In this document: piece by piece, positions 23,560-35,703 of the stretch
Position numbering within the stretch: the first letter of the stretch is position 1
Layout of the letters: every line of letters begins with the position of its first letter
Source of the DNA: Cunninghamia lanceolata
Lineage: Eukaryota > Streptophyta > Pinopsida > Cupressales > Cupressaceae
Assembly (NCBI GenBank): GCA_027924645.1
Contig: BSBN01000763.1
Span: 7,378,001-7,442,000 of the forward strand
DNA length: 64,000 bases
Direction: 5' to 3'
Translations under genes and position numbers: made by a program
Notes under the pieces: generated by a model
Seen by the model: the letters and a program-made list of their open reading frames with translations, nothing else
Databases searched by the model: none
What the model was told of the DNA's origin: nothing

Positions 23560-24000
23560 GATTGTATGTTAGATGTTATTTCATAAAGCAAATTTATTAG
23601 TTAGTTTAGCTTCAATTTTGACAAGATAGATCATTTTGTCTTAATTCATTTAGCATAACATCTTTTTCAATTAATCATTGTTGTATCTTGTTTAAACATG
23701 CTTTATTAAGATCACCTTTGTATTAATTGAATATAGCATAGTATTTTGGTTATGTGTGAAAATTCATTAATCATTATGGATTTTTACTATATGTTCTGCA
23801 AAGAATTGTTTAGTATGTGTCACATTAGCATTAATTATATTTCCACATAAACATTGTCATTTATCACTAGTTGTATTTTATATAAATCACATGTGATAAA
23901 TCAACAACATTACAAACATCAATAGAAAACATCATATATATAACATCAGTTTGAATATACATCAAAGTTGACTATCTCGTACATCAAAATGGGATGTCAT
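23560..24000 (+). other. Gypsy-1 3' untranslated region, no gene seen
   Basis: This is an AT-rich stretch after the integrase stop. I see no open frame, RNA gene or clear repeat in it. It separates integrase from the antisense coiled-coil remnant. Confidence 0.5.
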
Positions 24001-25250
24001 AGTATACAAGATACATCACATAGTGGAACCTCGATCACCGGTTCCCTCATGACCTAGTGGTGTGTGTGTCATGGAGGGTTGTCCATGTGTGGCCATGAAC
24101 CGTGAGTGACTTCTAGAGGCACTTCACGACCATAGACCCCTGAGCTCACCTCTCAGACCTTGCACCTCACCCTGCAAATCAACACATGTCTAACGGTATT
24201 GATCTTGCTCTGCCTGAGCCCTGTCTCTCTCAGCTCTCACCTAATGTAACTCAGGAAGTAAGACCTCAACCACGACAGGGTCTCTCTCAGATGAAGGTAC
24301 TACTACAACCTAATCTCGTAGTGCCTGGAGCTCTACCTCCATGCGCTTAGCTCTTTGGATAGCCTGGTCTAAAGTAAACACCATAGCCACTCTATATCTC
24401 ATAAATGGCATAAATACCTCTGTATGCTACCTTGCAGAGGGCTGTGGTGAATATCCTGTCTGCACTCGCTGCTCAGCCACATCGGTAGGAACTATCTCTG
24501 CTATGACGTGACTCACAAAATTGAGCCATGCATCTGTACCAACTGCAAAAAGAAAGACAAAATTGATATTAATATCTCATATATACATCATAAGTAATCA
24601 TCAAAGCACTACCTCAACATAATAATGCCTCACCTGGATCTCCATCTCGCCAAGATGGATCCTGAACTGCTTCTAGTATAATAAGCTTTGTAGCTGGCTC
24701 TGTAGCTGGGGGCATATGACTACTCATCTCTCCCTGCTCAAAATGGCTCGATCCCCTAACATTAGTAGGGGCTAGACCATAAGCTCTCAACCGTTACCGT
24801 GACTTGGTCTCCTCATTCTTGTCTACCTCCTACTGATCCCACTGTGGTCTTGCTCTGAAGACATACTATGTTGGGATCTCCTCATCATCATCATCATCAT
24901 CATCCTCATCCTCATCAAGATCATAGTAGCCGGCAAAATCACTAATGTCATCCTCTACTCCTGTGTCACTCGCATGACCGGCCCATGGTTAAGGATCACC
25001 TGTGGGGTGACCAGAAGGGAAGATAGGAGTGGACTGTGTTGTCTGCCACCAGGTCTAAAATACTCAGGTGACACTGATGTCGTCTACATCAGATAGCGGC
25101 TATGCATCCTCTGTACCATCATCATCACTCACTGCTATATCATCTATTGTTGGCCATGGGGTGGAATCCACCCTAACTGCATTGCATGTTGAGAGGTTGT
25201 AGCTCGGACACATCCTAGAAACATCTTGTCTACATCTGAACTATCACACT
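24000..25250 (-). pseudogene. Antisense coiled-coil remnant in Gypsy-1 (PMD-gene C-terminal half)
   Basis: The minus strand at about 24420-24120 reads FTLDQAIQRAKRMEVELQAL, a stop, then RAERDRAQAEQDQYR and DLQGEVQGLRGELRGL, a broken coiled coil. Upstream (about 24870-24910) a (TCA)n microsatellite encodes an Asp/Glu run. Position (after integrase), orientation and architecture match the C-terminal half of the antisense gene in Gypsy-2. No PMD core is visible here, so the N-terminal half appears to be missing. The right side of Gypsy-1, including its polypurine tract and 3' LTR, was not identified. Confidence 0.6.
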
Positions 25251-25259
25251 ACTTGTTGT

Positions 25260-26538
25260 GTGGTTACATAACACGCCCCGTTTTTCCCTAGCAAAACAAG
25301 CACCCAACTTTTTGGGCGGTATGGTAAAATTAGCCTCAAATGCATATTAGAATGCTATCCTCTGCATATTAAGACCTCAAGATCCTGGTCAAAATCCAAA
25401 ATTAGAATTGGTCATGATAAGCCTTACAATGTGAAAGAGCATAAAATTTCAAGCAGGTTTCTTTTCTGAAGTACCTCCAAATTTGCTAAAATGAGGAAGT
25501 TATAAATGATCAAAGTTTGATCAACGGGTCCTTAGGATCTTCACATTTACATGTCATCCGGATATTAATATAATATCCTGACGCTCACTAACGCTCGGAC
25601 GTCAAATTTAAGAAACCTAGCGGTTTAAATGTCAAATGCAGGGATATTAGTTAATATCTTGATCTTATATAATATCTTGACCTCCGATAGTATCTGGACA
25701 TCAAATTTGAGTCATCTGGTCCTTTAAATGTCAAAGTGGACAGATAGTACTTAATATCCTGACCCTACTTAACATCCCAATCCTGATGATGTCACGTCAT
25801 CTCGGCCCAAGGAAGAATGATGAACCTGCATACGTCATTAGGATATTCGACATACCTGGGTGTTTCATATTTTAAAATCCTAATCCATCAAAATATCTAT
25901 ACCTCACGTAACCAATGGTGTAATGTCACATGTCCATGTATACATCCCAACTCATATGGTGTCATCTGGATATCCGCATCTAGATATCCCCTAGAATATT
26001 CCTTAATCGGATATCCCCATACCCGTGCTTTTTGCATTTAATGCAATAAAGCAGTCGTTGGCATTTAAATTCAAAAGCGTGCCAATGAACACCTATAGTA
26101 ATCTTGTTCCATCTTACTGAAAGAGGTTGTCAAATCACATTCCTGCCATTAATTAGCCCTAGAATCATGAATTTCTTGAGATAAAAGGCATTTTCATGGT
26201 CATAATTGACAACATTAGTTTCGAGAACCATATTTCTGTTGTGAAGAGCTTATTGCGAACCATAGCTAAGCTAGAAGATGGAATTGCAGGAAATCGCTTC
26301 ATCTAGGGTATCATTTTAGTTACCACCACATCATAATAGATTGAGGAAGCATATACAGGTATGTATGAAAACCCACCCCTCTGGTGATTTCGTTAGATCG
26401 CATCATGAATAATTACAGAAACGGTAAATGATAAACGTTGAATGTGATGATGAATGATTTAATCTAAATTGCGCTAACCCTAGATAGATGAATGCATGAT
26501 GTTTGTTGAGATTGGTATGTTTAAAATTGTAGGGTACG
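25260..26538 (+). repeat. LTR-like upstream region with 99-bp repeats
   Basis: No gene is seen. Related blocks with a 99-bp spacing (gacgtcaaatttaag at 25598, gacatcaaatttgag at 25697, and a weaker copy before them) contain repeated taatatcctgac and ctttaaatgtcaaa words. The stretch directly precedes the large reading frame at 26539 and could be its promoter or 5' LTR, but I found no matching 3' copy and no clear TSD. Confidence 0.45.
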
Positions 26539-29500
26539 ATGTCACAACCATGCATAGAGAAAAGAGATGTAGAGTTCAAATCGGCCATGTTCCCCAGAAC
26601 ACACAGTGTTTACCATAAACTAGGATTCACAGAAGACACTCATTCGGGCCACACATATATTGAAGCATTTAGGGCATGAATTGATGCACAGGAGGATGAC
26701 CCTGTTCTACAAAACATAGTGGCATCCGAACTATATCACGATGCCAGTTTCCCTTACTCTATAGATGCTTTTGATCTTCTAGTTGAGTGTGTTCAGAATT
26801 ATAATGCCGCCACAAGAAACGTGGAAAAGCAGGAGAGATTATACGCAGATTTGTCTATAGAAGGCATAGCCAAGGTATTTCATTTTCCAGTTTCTCTTCC
26901 CATGTATAAGTCAGATTTAGATGCATTGGCCAAGGAGTTTGAGGCCAATGATAAAAATTGTAGAAAAGTCATATATCAGGGATGGACACACCCAAGTAAT
27001 ACAGTCAGGGCAGCTGCCAAAATGGTGGTACACTTATACAAATTTGACTTCAGTGAGGAAGTACAATACATAATGTTTATGCTTAGTCGGATGAATGGAT
27101 TAGTGGATTATGGAATCTTTGAACCTTGGATGTTTGGATTAATAAGGATGGTGGCAAAATACAAATCAGAGAATTCAAAGGTCTAGTGGACCAAGATAAT
27201 AAATGATACCATTCATGACCAGTTGGTCAAGTGGAAAGAAGACAAGGGGATGATCTTCAGGATGACATCCTACTTGGTGTATCCCTGTGCAGTGAAGGGT
27301 ACATTTAATGGTTTACAGACTATAGGAAAGATTGGGAAGTTACCCAATGAGAAAACACCCTGGGAGCACTATCCCCAATTAGAAAGAAGACTTTCAATTC
27401 AACATTATAAGATGGTTAATGATGCCTTTTTGATGCACCTAGTCTGACTCATGGAAGGGGATAGGACCAAATGATTTTCAGTGGGTACTACAAAATCCAT
27501 CAGTAGATATGGGTCTTGGTTCATCCAGGCCAAAACTTACTCATATATCTGGATGGAGGGTTTCAGTGGGAAACCATACATGCTACCAAGGTACCCTATA
27601 GACAAGGTGGTACTGATGGAAATGATGAAGCAGCAGCTACCTACATTTGAAATGTCAAAAGTGAAAGAGAGAAAACCATATAGGAAATTTCCTATTGATG
27701 TAAACTGGTTCATGGTAGGAGCCATAGAGAATGCAAGAAAGGCAAAGGCAAAGTTGAAATTTGAACCTAAAGTTATTCCCTCTAGCCAGAGACTATGATC
27801 CTTATCATAGGATTAAACAAAGGTTCAACAAAAAGTACAAGCACAGTGTCCATCTTGAAGATTATCGGGCAGATTGTGATGGTGAGCATGAAGTAAGAAG
27901 GAGAGAATATCAACGATTAACATTGGATCAGATGAGAACAATAGGGCAACTTGAAGTGCCCACCCAAATCTGAAAAGATGATGATGACATCATGGATCTA
28001 GAATATGAGGATCAAAAGGCATATAATGATACCAGTTCTGCTTCGGACCTAACACAGAAAGATGAAACCTCTATAGATGCTCTCACAACCCTAGTTATGG
28101 CAAGGACAAAGAACTAGGTTGCCAAAAGGATCAACAATCTTAAAGCCAAAGAGGTGGCAATTACCAGTGATAGGAAGGAAAAGAGAAAAGAAAGAGAAGA
28201 ACAAGGATATGATGATTTCCCTGTAAGAAAAAGGTAAATCCTTGGAACAAAGGTGCTTGAACCAGGGTCATTTGCAGAAGTGGAGGAGCTCACATCTAAA
28301 GGAGTGACTCTCACCTATCAGCCATTATCAGCTCCCACAGGGCTAGTGCTTAAGGCAATTCCTGTGACTGCACCCCAAATACCCACAACACAAGGGGAGA
28401 CTTCAAAAGAACAGGGGCAGAGTCTAGTTGAGATTGTTACAAAAGAGGGAGATGATGATCAAGAGAATCAATTACCCATTGAGACACTTAAGAGAAAGAA
28501 GAACAATGATGTACTACAAGGTGTCAAGGTGCCTAGGCAGTCTAGATATCAAAGTCTTCAAATGAGAGGCTCTATTTCACCAGTAGCAATTGTTGCATCA
28601 GGATTAGTAGACCCACCACCTACAAGTGTAGTTAAAAAGCTACAACATGATGTTCCAGTAAAAAGGATCATCCAAGTGAAGATAGAATTACCCCAAGAGG
28701 CTAAACATCAGGCGATGGAGAAGGAGACTGATACGCCCCTCCCACTAGGTGCCACGATTGACCTAACAAAGGATGATATGGTAAAAGATATCACTAATCA
28801 CCCTATTGAAACCCTACTACAACATATAGAAACAAAAGATAAGAGTGATTCAACATGAGAGTCACATGATGAAAGAGAAGAAAGGGAAGAAACTCCTAAA
28901 GTAGTACCTATGGGGTCCCTTGATACATTGATTGAAAATGTGACTAGTCCAGCTGTAGTGGACTTGACCTATGTGCCTAAAGAAGGGGATAAAGAAGAGG
29001 AGGTCGCCAAAACTAACCAATCTCAAGAGGAAAGAGTCCCCATGGAAACAGATAATAAAGGTGATAATGTGCAAGAAAAAATGGCACAACAGGATATCCT
29101 GGTGGATGAGCTTGAACAAGAGAAAGTATTTGAACCACCTGTAGCTACAGGAGAAAAGGATGATGAACATAAACAAGATAGCCATCAGGATGATCAAGAA
29201 AACAAATGCTGAGAGCCTAAAAATGATGAGGTTCCAAATGAACAGGGTGATTCAGCACCAGATAATCAACCTCCTCTAGAACAAAGGCAAGGGGAGTAAT
29301 TGCATGAGGAAGAAAATTTGGATGCCAAAGATGGACACCGAGAAGATGTGCAAGATCTACGTGATCAGGAAAAGGATCAAGATAAAGGAACCCAAGATGC
29401 TCAAACTGAGAAACCAGATCAAGATGGAGGATCACAATCAAGTGTATTAACTTTGATTTCCTCATAGGTAGGCCAAGAACAAGCACAACCGGTACCTTTT

Positions 29501-30295
29501 GACTTTAAATATTTGTTTACTCTTGATTCTGCTAAAGCTAAATGGAGAGCTAGGACAGTCTCCAACATTAAAAGAGATCCAAAGACTAGAAAGAGGACGA
29601 TCCAAATTATTGTGCCCTTGGTAGATAAGGCCAAAAGAGAGATTAGGCTAGAAGAGTTTCAAGTGACATAGGTTGACTTGGGTCATGCCACCACAAAGCA
29701 GGAGATACAAGAACATCTGGAGAGCACTGAGGCAATATTGGCCAAAATGAAGAAGCTTAAGGCTAGAAAGAAAGAACTGAAAGAGCATAATATGCAATTG
29801 CAACAATTTATACAAGGGTTAGTGAAGCCAGACACCTTGGTATCCACCTTACAAGCTACTCAGAGGCCTGTTGCATTGACCTTAATAAGTGAAGCAGAGA
29901 TAGCTGCTCTGGATATCCATAAACACCAAGCTCACATAATGGATAAGTGGTTTTCCAAATTCATGACCTCATGAGAATAGTCAATAAGGATATCCATATC
30001 CAATTGGGACACATTGTCCAAGCTGAAGGAAGCCATTGATTCTTTAAAGAGTGAATTCATTCAAAGGATACATAAGTACAACTATGCAATGGCGAGACTC
30101 AAAAGAGCCAAGACCATGACAGATAATTAACTATTGAAGAATAAAGTTGTCACTAATGCAACTCTACCACTCATGGATACATGGATGACAGAGATAGATT
30201 ATGAGATAAATGTATTAAAAGCTAACATGACTAAAGTAAGAGACATTCAGACTAAGGTTCATGATTTGTTAGCTAAAGAGTTAAAAGTAATGGAA
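26539..30295 (+). pseudogene. Unrecognised repeat-encoded protein, 5' part
   Basis: From ATG 26539 (MSQPCIEKRDVEFKSAMFPR) a single coding-like frame runs with about a dozen stops and one frameshift near 27780. The N-terminal 450 codons look globular and helical (YADLSIEGIAKVFHFPVSLP, VVHLYKFDFSEEVQYIMFML, YGSWFIQAKTYSYIWMEGFS). A Lys/Glu-rich disordered middle follows (about 28000-29450), then a coiled coil (EHLESTEAILAKMKKLKARK ... LQQFIQGLVKP, about 29700-29830). I recognise no family and no RT, integrase or transposase motif. The frame is interrupted at 30295 by a CACTA element and continues at 39357. It could be an accessory ORF of an LTR element or a gene family of its own. Confidence 0.6.
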
Positions 30296-30450
30296 CACTA
30301 GTAGAATTTGGGCAAATAAATGACTACGTGACTAAAGCTTTTAGTCACAGGACTAAAAATTTTAGTCATTCTACTTTTTTTTTGCAACACAGCTATAAAT
30401 GACTAAATAAATGACTAATTTGATTGTTAGGTAAAAAACACAACTAAATA
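30296..30450. repeat. CACTA left terminal and subterminal repeats
   Basis: After the terminal CACTAG come repeated units in both orientations: aaataaatgactacgtgact, tttagtcacagg, tttagtcattc, ataaatgactaaataaatga. These short repeats correspond to the transposase-binding subterminal arrays of CACTA elements. Confidence 0.85.
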
Positions 30451-30914
30451 TGACTATTGAAAAGCATATTGTTAAAATTTTAAGTGCTAAAAGCAAGCGC
30501 GTTTTTGTTTGAAAGGGAAAATCAAAAGGAAAATAGAAAAAGCTTAGGCACGAAATGGTTTTAGTTTTGTCTTCATTACACCTACATGATAAGGAGGTTT
30601 AGGGTTATGGCACGTTGTGTTTGAAGGGGTCTTCCATGGAAGCAGCAACAAAGGAGTCTTCACTGCCAAGCTAATAATCTCACATATTTAGAAGATTCAT
30701 TCACTAAAGATAGTTTCTTTGTACATTTTTTACTTCATATCCAGGAGCCATTTCAAACAACCAAGAATTTTCTGAGGTTTTAGGGTTTGTGACAGCCATA
30801 GTAGTGGTGGGCAGTTGTGATTCGATTAGAAGCACATGGTCTTAGAGTCTACCAAATTGGTGGTGGAGTAAGTTTGTGGTTGAGGCTGATATAGGGTATC
30901 TGAATAGATTGAAT

Positions 30915-31023
30915 ATGAGTGCAGTGAATGTAACGAATGTGATGGTGCTGAACAATCCTGCAGCGTTTCTCAATCCCTTCGAGTTTGAGATCTCATACGA
31001 GTGCCTTCTTCCTCTCAAAGATG
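30915..31023 (+). pseudogene. ASF1: Captured exon 1 of histone chaperone ASF1
   Basis: The frame MSAVNVTNVMVLNNPAAF ... LNPFEFEISYECLLPLKD (37 codons, no stop) is the N-terminal beta-sandwich start of ASF1, a chaperone that hands H3-H4 to nucleosome assembly factors. The frame stops matching at ...AAAGATG/GTGTGT, an exon/intron junction. The exon therefore comes with part of intron 1 and with about 350 bp of upstream sequence that may be its 5' flank. The remaining exons are absent, so no functional chaperone can be made. Conservation of the frame suggests recent capture. Confidence 0.93.
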
Positions 31024-31539
31024 GTGTGTGCATTTATCTCTGCTCCTATTTTACAACATTTTAAGGATTACTATCTGTTAATGGTTTGCTTTAATAGATT
31101 TACCATGTGGTTTCTTGTCCTTTGTTTTTTAAAAAACATTTTCTTAAATTGTTATTGGTAATTAGGAGAGAGTCAATGTAACTAGGGCTTCAATCTCATT
31201 TAACATGGACTCCAAGCCTGTGAAATCAATATGCCTCTATATAGGTGCCATAACTTGATTGTAGGTGTTGCACTATTATCTCTTTGGTTTGTTGTGACTT
31301 TAACTTGCTCTATCCTTCTTGGTATTATGTTCTCATACTACCCTCCTTTGACACCCTTGTGAGTTTTACCACTGGCCTCCATTAGGCCATCCTTTCAGGT
31401 TTTCAACATAATGGGAGTGGTGTGCCTCTATCCTGCCCACATAATCCCCTAGATTAACCCATGTCTTGTCCTCAAGATATGTTGTCTTTGCTTGTCAGTG
31501 CTCCAAAAAGTGACTGAGGCTACTCTTTGTCAAAAAATT

Positions 31540-33770
31540 CAAAACTATACTACTACAAAAATTATTAAGAAAAAATTGTACAAGCTATTGTATTATGGTA
31601 AAATATTTTTGTAGATGCCCTGCAAGTGATTATATGTATTGGTTCATTGTAGCACCGCTTGCTATAGGAGGTGGGTATGGCTATTGATAGTGATTAGTAA
31701 CTTTTCATCCTCATTAGAAAAAGAAGGAACAATAAAAGACCCTAATAGTTTTTGTTCATCCTTAAGAAGTCTTGTGATTGTGGCTAAGCGCAAACTCACT
31801 ACTTCTCTTAATTGCTTCATTTGAGAAATGATGTTTTTTTTTGTTCTTGCAAGTGATTGTACTATGTATGCATATTTTCAATTTGTACCCTAAGGGAACC
31901 ATCTGAGTCCATCATAGCAGCGTAAGAGTTTAAGGCCTATATAATCTAATTCTCCACATTTTCTATTTGGATCTTTATTCTTTGGGGAGGTGTGCCAACT
32001 TAAGCAATATTGGTACAGTGTGTTGATGTTGCTGTGGGTCTACTCTATTTTTATGATTTCCTTATTAAGTTCATCATGCACTGTGGTACACTTAGTCCTG
32101 ATTATTTCCAATTATCTAGTCTCCTATTCTACCAAAATCTTCTCTTTCAATTTCTCCTACTCATCCCAGCTTCTTAATTCTTCTAGAAACCCTCTAATTA
32201 TTATGCCTAATTAATATTTTAGTGGTAAAGAGATATATGTTGTGATTTGTAGCAATTATGCTTGGATTTCAGCCAATGTGTTCTTTATTATTTTTGTTGT
32301 GTTCACATATTAAGTTAGTAGCTACCCCCTAGCATTGCTTTGACATCGCTCATGTCAAATTATTAGATTGGTAAAATATGTGCTAAATCCACCTGTGGTC
32401 ATGCTAGTGTAGAATTAAATTAATTTGGCACCACAGTGATGACCAATTGCAACTATTTCTATTTTTCAATGAACCATCTTCTTTTATCCATAGGATCCAA
32501 AGATTAAGATGTAAGAGTTATTAATACTTGACCTATAAGAGACTATTCTCCATCAATTTCTACAAACACTCCTTTTCCTTTCTCCTTCTTGACTTCCTCT
32601 TTCTTGTTTTGATCAAGTCCAATACATTTTTGTGTGTCCTATTGTGGTTGTTTAGTTTGTTGATCTTATGCTTTATTCATCTTGTCATCCTATAGTGTCT
32701 CCTATGAAGTTTATTTCTCTCTTTCTACCTTGTATTCTTCTTTTCTTGCTTCTTCACCACTGATAGGTTTTGATATCATTGTCTGACCTATATTTATATC
32801 CTCTTCCCCTCGTGTAGTAACATCTTGTATGTCCCTGACTAAGTCTTTCGCACTAATCCCTATTGTATCATAATCTATTTGTTTTTGTTCAATTAGTATT
32901 TCCTTCTCATCTGTAACTTTTTATATTAATAGAATATCATAGGCCTTCTTAGTGGCCTCGATGGTTTCACTTTTTACGATTTCCTTAGGCTATGTTGTTT
33001 GAGATAAAAGAGTGTTTACTCTCTATTTAGACCTTAGCTCCTCATTTTGTAAATGTTTTAATTGTGTTCTGTTGTTAGGGAATAGGTCTAGTTCTTTTTC
33101 CATTTATTCTAATGCATCCTTTCAGATGTTTTCCTCTAATTGTGTTGCTTCTTCTCTCTTTACATTGATGGACTCTATGAATTCCTCCAAAAAGTACTTT
33201 CTTATATCTACCATGGGATATGGATTTCTAGCAATGTGATCCAACATAGCTTAGAGAATAATCCCCTTATTCTCTATGGAAATTCTTATGTATAGTTGTG
33301 CTACCTCCAATCACTTGCCTAGTGTAAAAATTGATCTATACGACCCCTGTACATCCAATATTTTTTCTTTCTCCTACATTTTCTCTTTAGGGATTTATAT
33401 ATTTTTATTTTTAGGTACTTTCTCCTCCACAACTTTTATTTTTTCTAGCTGAGCCCTTTTGACTTTTTGCGATACATTTTTAATTGGTATTTCTTCATCT
33501 TCTTCTTCTATTGTTTGTACAAATTTTCTCTTTTATTTTTATTTTTGTCTTGCTTTTATTTATGATGGGACCACTTCTCCTTTCTTCTTCTCCACACTTA
33601 TCTATAAGAGAGCCTTTGTTGCTACTTTAGTAGGTGAGTCTACCCTTCCTTCTCCTTATTTCTCTATTTGTGGTGAGGTGGTGGGTAATTTTTTTTTTGT
33701 ACCATACTACAAAGATTTCCTCTCCAATTTTGTCTCCCCTAACTTTTCATGGGTCTTGGAATCTCTTATT
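31540..33770 (-). pseudogene. Charged coiled-coil ORF remnant inside the CACTA element
   Basis: The minus strand keeps a coding-like reading with many stops: FVQTIEEEDEEIPIKNVSQK, YPMVDIRKYFLEEFIESINV, MEKELDLFPNNRTQLKHLQ, EARKEEYKVEREINFIG, FLEELRSWDE-stop-EKLKEKILVE, and ISQMKQLREVVSLRLATITR. The composition (acidic/basic stretches, then coiled coil) resembles the unrecognised protein at 26539-39715, and it may be a second copy of that class. Alternatives are a decayed DNA-binding protein of the CACTA element or another captured gene. No transposase motif was seen. Confidence 0.45.
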
Positions 33771-35190
33771 TAAAATGTTGGGGATCTACTTCTTTAAGGA
33801 TATCCATGCAAAATCCATTTTGTGCATATCTTGCAATCATTGCATTCCAAGAGATGACATCTCTTTGAGCCATTCCATCAAACAGTTCACGTGCCTTATC
33901 TATACTTCCACATTTTGCATACATATCTACCAGAGCATTTCCAACTATAATATCTGACAAAAATCCCCCTTCCATTATGTTATGATGGATGTCCATACCT
34001 TGTTCCAAAGCTCCCATTTTGGCATAGGCAGGGAGGATGCTAGCAAAGGTTGTCGAATTTGGATTTACACCTGCTAATTGCATTTGCTTGAAAGTTTCTA
34101 AAGCCTTTTCAAAAAATCCATTTTGTGCATATCCCACAATCATTGCATTCCATGAGATGACATCTCTTTGAGGCATTCTGCCAAACAGTTCACATGCCTT
34201 GTCAATGCTTCCACATTTTGCATGCATGTCTACCAGGGCAATTGAAACTACAACATCGAACAAAATTCCTCTATCCATTACTTTTTTATGGATTTCCATA
34301 CCTTGCTCCAATGCTCCCATTTTGGCGCAGGTAGGAAGGATGCTGGCAAAGGTTGTGGAATTTAGCTTTACACCAGCCAATTGCATTTGCTTTAAAATTT
34401 CTAAAGCCTTTTCAACAAATCCATTTTGTGCATATCCCGCAATCATTCCATTCCATGAGATGACATTTTTTTGAGGCATTCTGTCAAAAAGTTCTTGTGC
34501 CTTGTCTATGCTTCCACATTTTGCATCCATGTCTACCAGAGCATTTCCAATTATAATATCTAAAAAAAATCCCCCTTCCATTGTGTTTTGATGGATGTCC
34601 ACACCCTATTCCAAAGCTCCCATTTTGACACAGGTAGGGAGGATGCTGGCAAAGGTTGTGGATTTTGGCTTTACACCAGCCAATTGCATTTGCTTTAAAA
34701 TTTCTAAAGCCTTTTCAACAAATCCATTTTGTGAATATCCTGCAATCATTGCATTCCAAGAGATGACATCTCTTTGAGCCAATCCATCAAACAGTTCACG
34801 TGCCTTATCTATACTTCCACATTTTGCATACATGTCTACCAAAGCATTTCCAACTATAATAACTAACAAAAATCCCCCTTCCATTATGTTATGATGGGTG
34901 TCCATACCCTATTCCAAAGCTCCCATTTTGGCACAGGCAGGGAGGATGCTGGCAAAGGTTGTCAAATTTGGATTTACGCCTGCTAATCGCATTTGCTTGA
35001 AAGTTTCTAAAGCCTTTATAAAAAATCCATCTTGTGCATATCCCGCAATCATTGCATTCCATGAGATGACATCTCTTTGAGGCATTCTGCCAAATAGTTC
35101 ACATGCCTTGTCAATCCTTCCACATTTTGCATACATGTCTACCAAGGTAGTTAAAACTACAACATCTGAGATAAGTAGGTGAGGCAGCAA
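33766..35190 (-). pseudogene. PLS-class pentatricopeptide repeat (PPR) array
   Basis: On the minus strand, tandem 101-residue P-L-S triplets read like GNALVDMYAKCGSIDKAREL, QRDVISWNAMIAGYAQNGF, EKALEILKQMQLAGVKPNST and FASILPTCAKMGALEQG. PPR proteins bind organellar RNA base by base. The DNA period is exactly 303 bp (tgcattcca at 33841, 34144, 34447 as tccattcca, 34750, 35053). Two in-frame TAG stops (34606-34608, 34909-34911) fall at the same repeat position, replacing the Gln of ALEQG. The frame is otherwise open for 475 codons. There is no N-terminal targeting peptide and no C-terminal E/DYW domain. It ends after DILKEVDPQHFK at 33766. It is cargo of the CACTA element. Confidence 0.92.
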
Positions 35191-35700
35191 TCACGCCAAA
35201 TGAAATACCCAACAAATGTCTTCCCTGAATTTCTAAGCAGGTTCATCCTGCATGACTGCATTACTTACACCTCTCTTCATTCTTCTTTTGTCCTTTATAT
35301 TGCAGTCAATCAGGAGGCTAACAATATGAACACACTACCATTCAAATCATTATACATACCATGAAAGTTTCATGTTGCCTTCTCAATCATATGAGCTCTC
35401 TCTATGTAGTCCATGAGACCACTTTTTGCTCTTCCCACATCCTCGTGCACACACAAAAGTTCATTCGCGTGGATGCGGGGAGAGCCCGCCATCCCATGCC
35501 CTCATGCCCTAGTCCTTCCAGGGCTGCGGGGGAGCCTGGACTACATAGAGATAAGTAGGTGAGGTAGCAATCACGCCAAATGAAATACCCAACAGATGTC
35601 TTCCCTGAATTTCTAAGCAGGTTCATCTTGCATGGCTGCATTACTTACACCTCTCTTCATTCTGCTTGCCTCCTTTATATTGCAGTCAATCAGGAGGCTC
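35167..35700. repeat. Direct duplication interrupting the PPR array
   Basis: A block of about 152 bp starting gagataagtaggtgagg and ending caatcaggaggct occurs at 35167-35318 and again at 35549-35700 with few differences. Between the copies are a GC-rich segment (about 35470-35540, gcggggagagcccgcc) and a short inverted repeat, tctctatgtagtcca (about 35399) versus tggactacatagaga (35536). The block replaces part of one PPR unit. Its origin is unknown: it could be filler DNA, a small insertion, or PPR 5' flanking sequence duplicated with it. Confidence 0.75.
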
Positions 35701-35703
35701 TCT

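Noticed and set aside
31990..33957. Plus-strand Phe/Ser-rich open frames resembling membrane proteins
   Set aside because: They are the reverse complement of Lys/Glu-rich minus-strand coding sequence.
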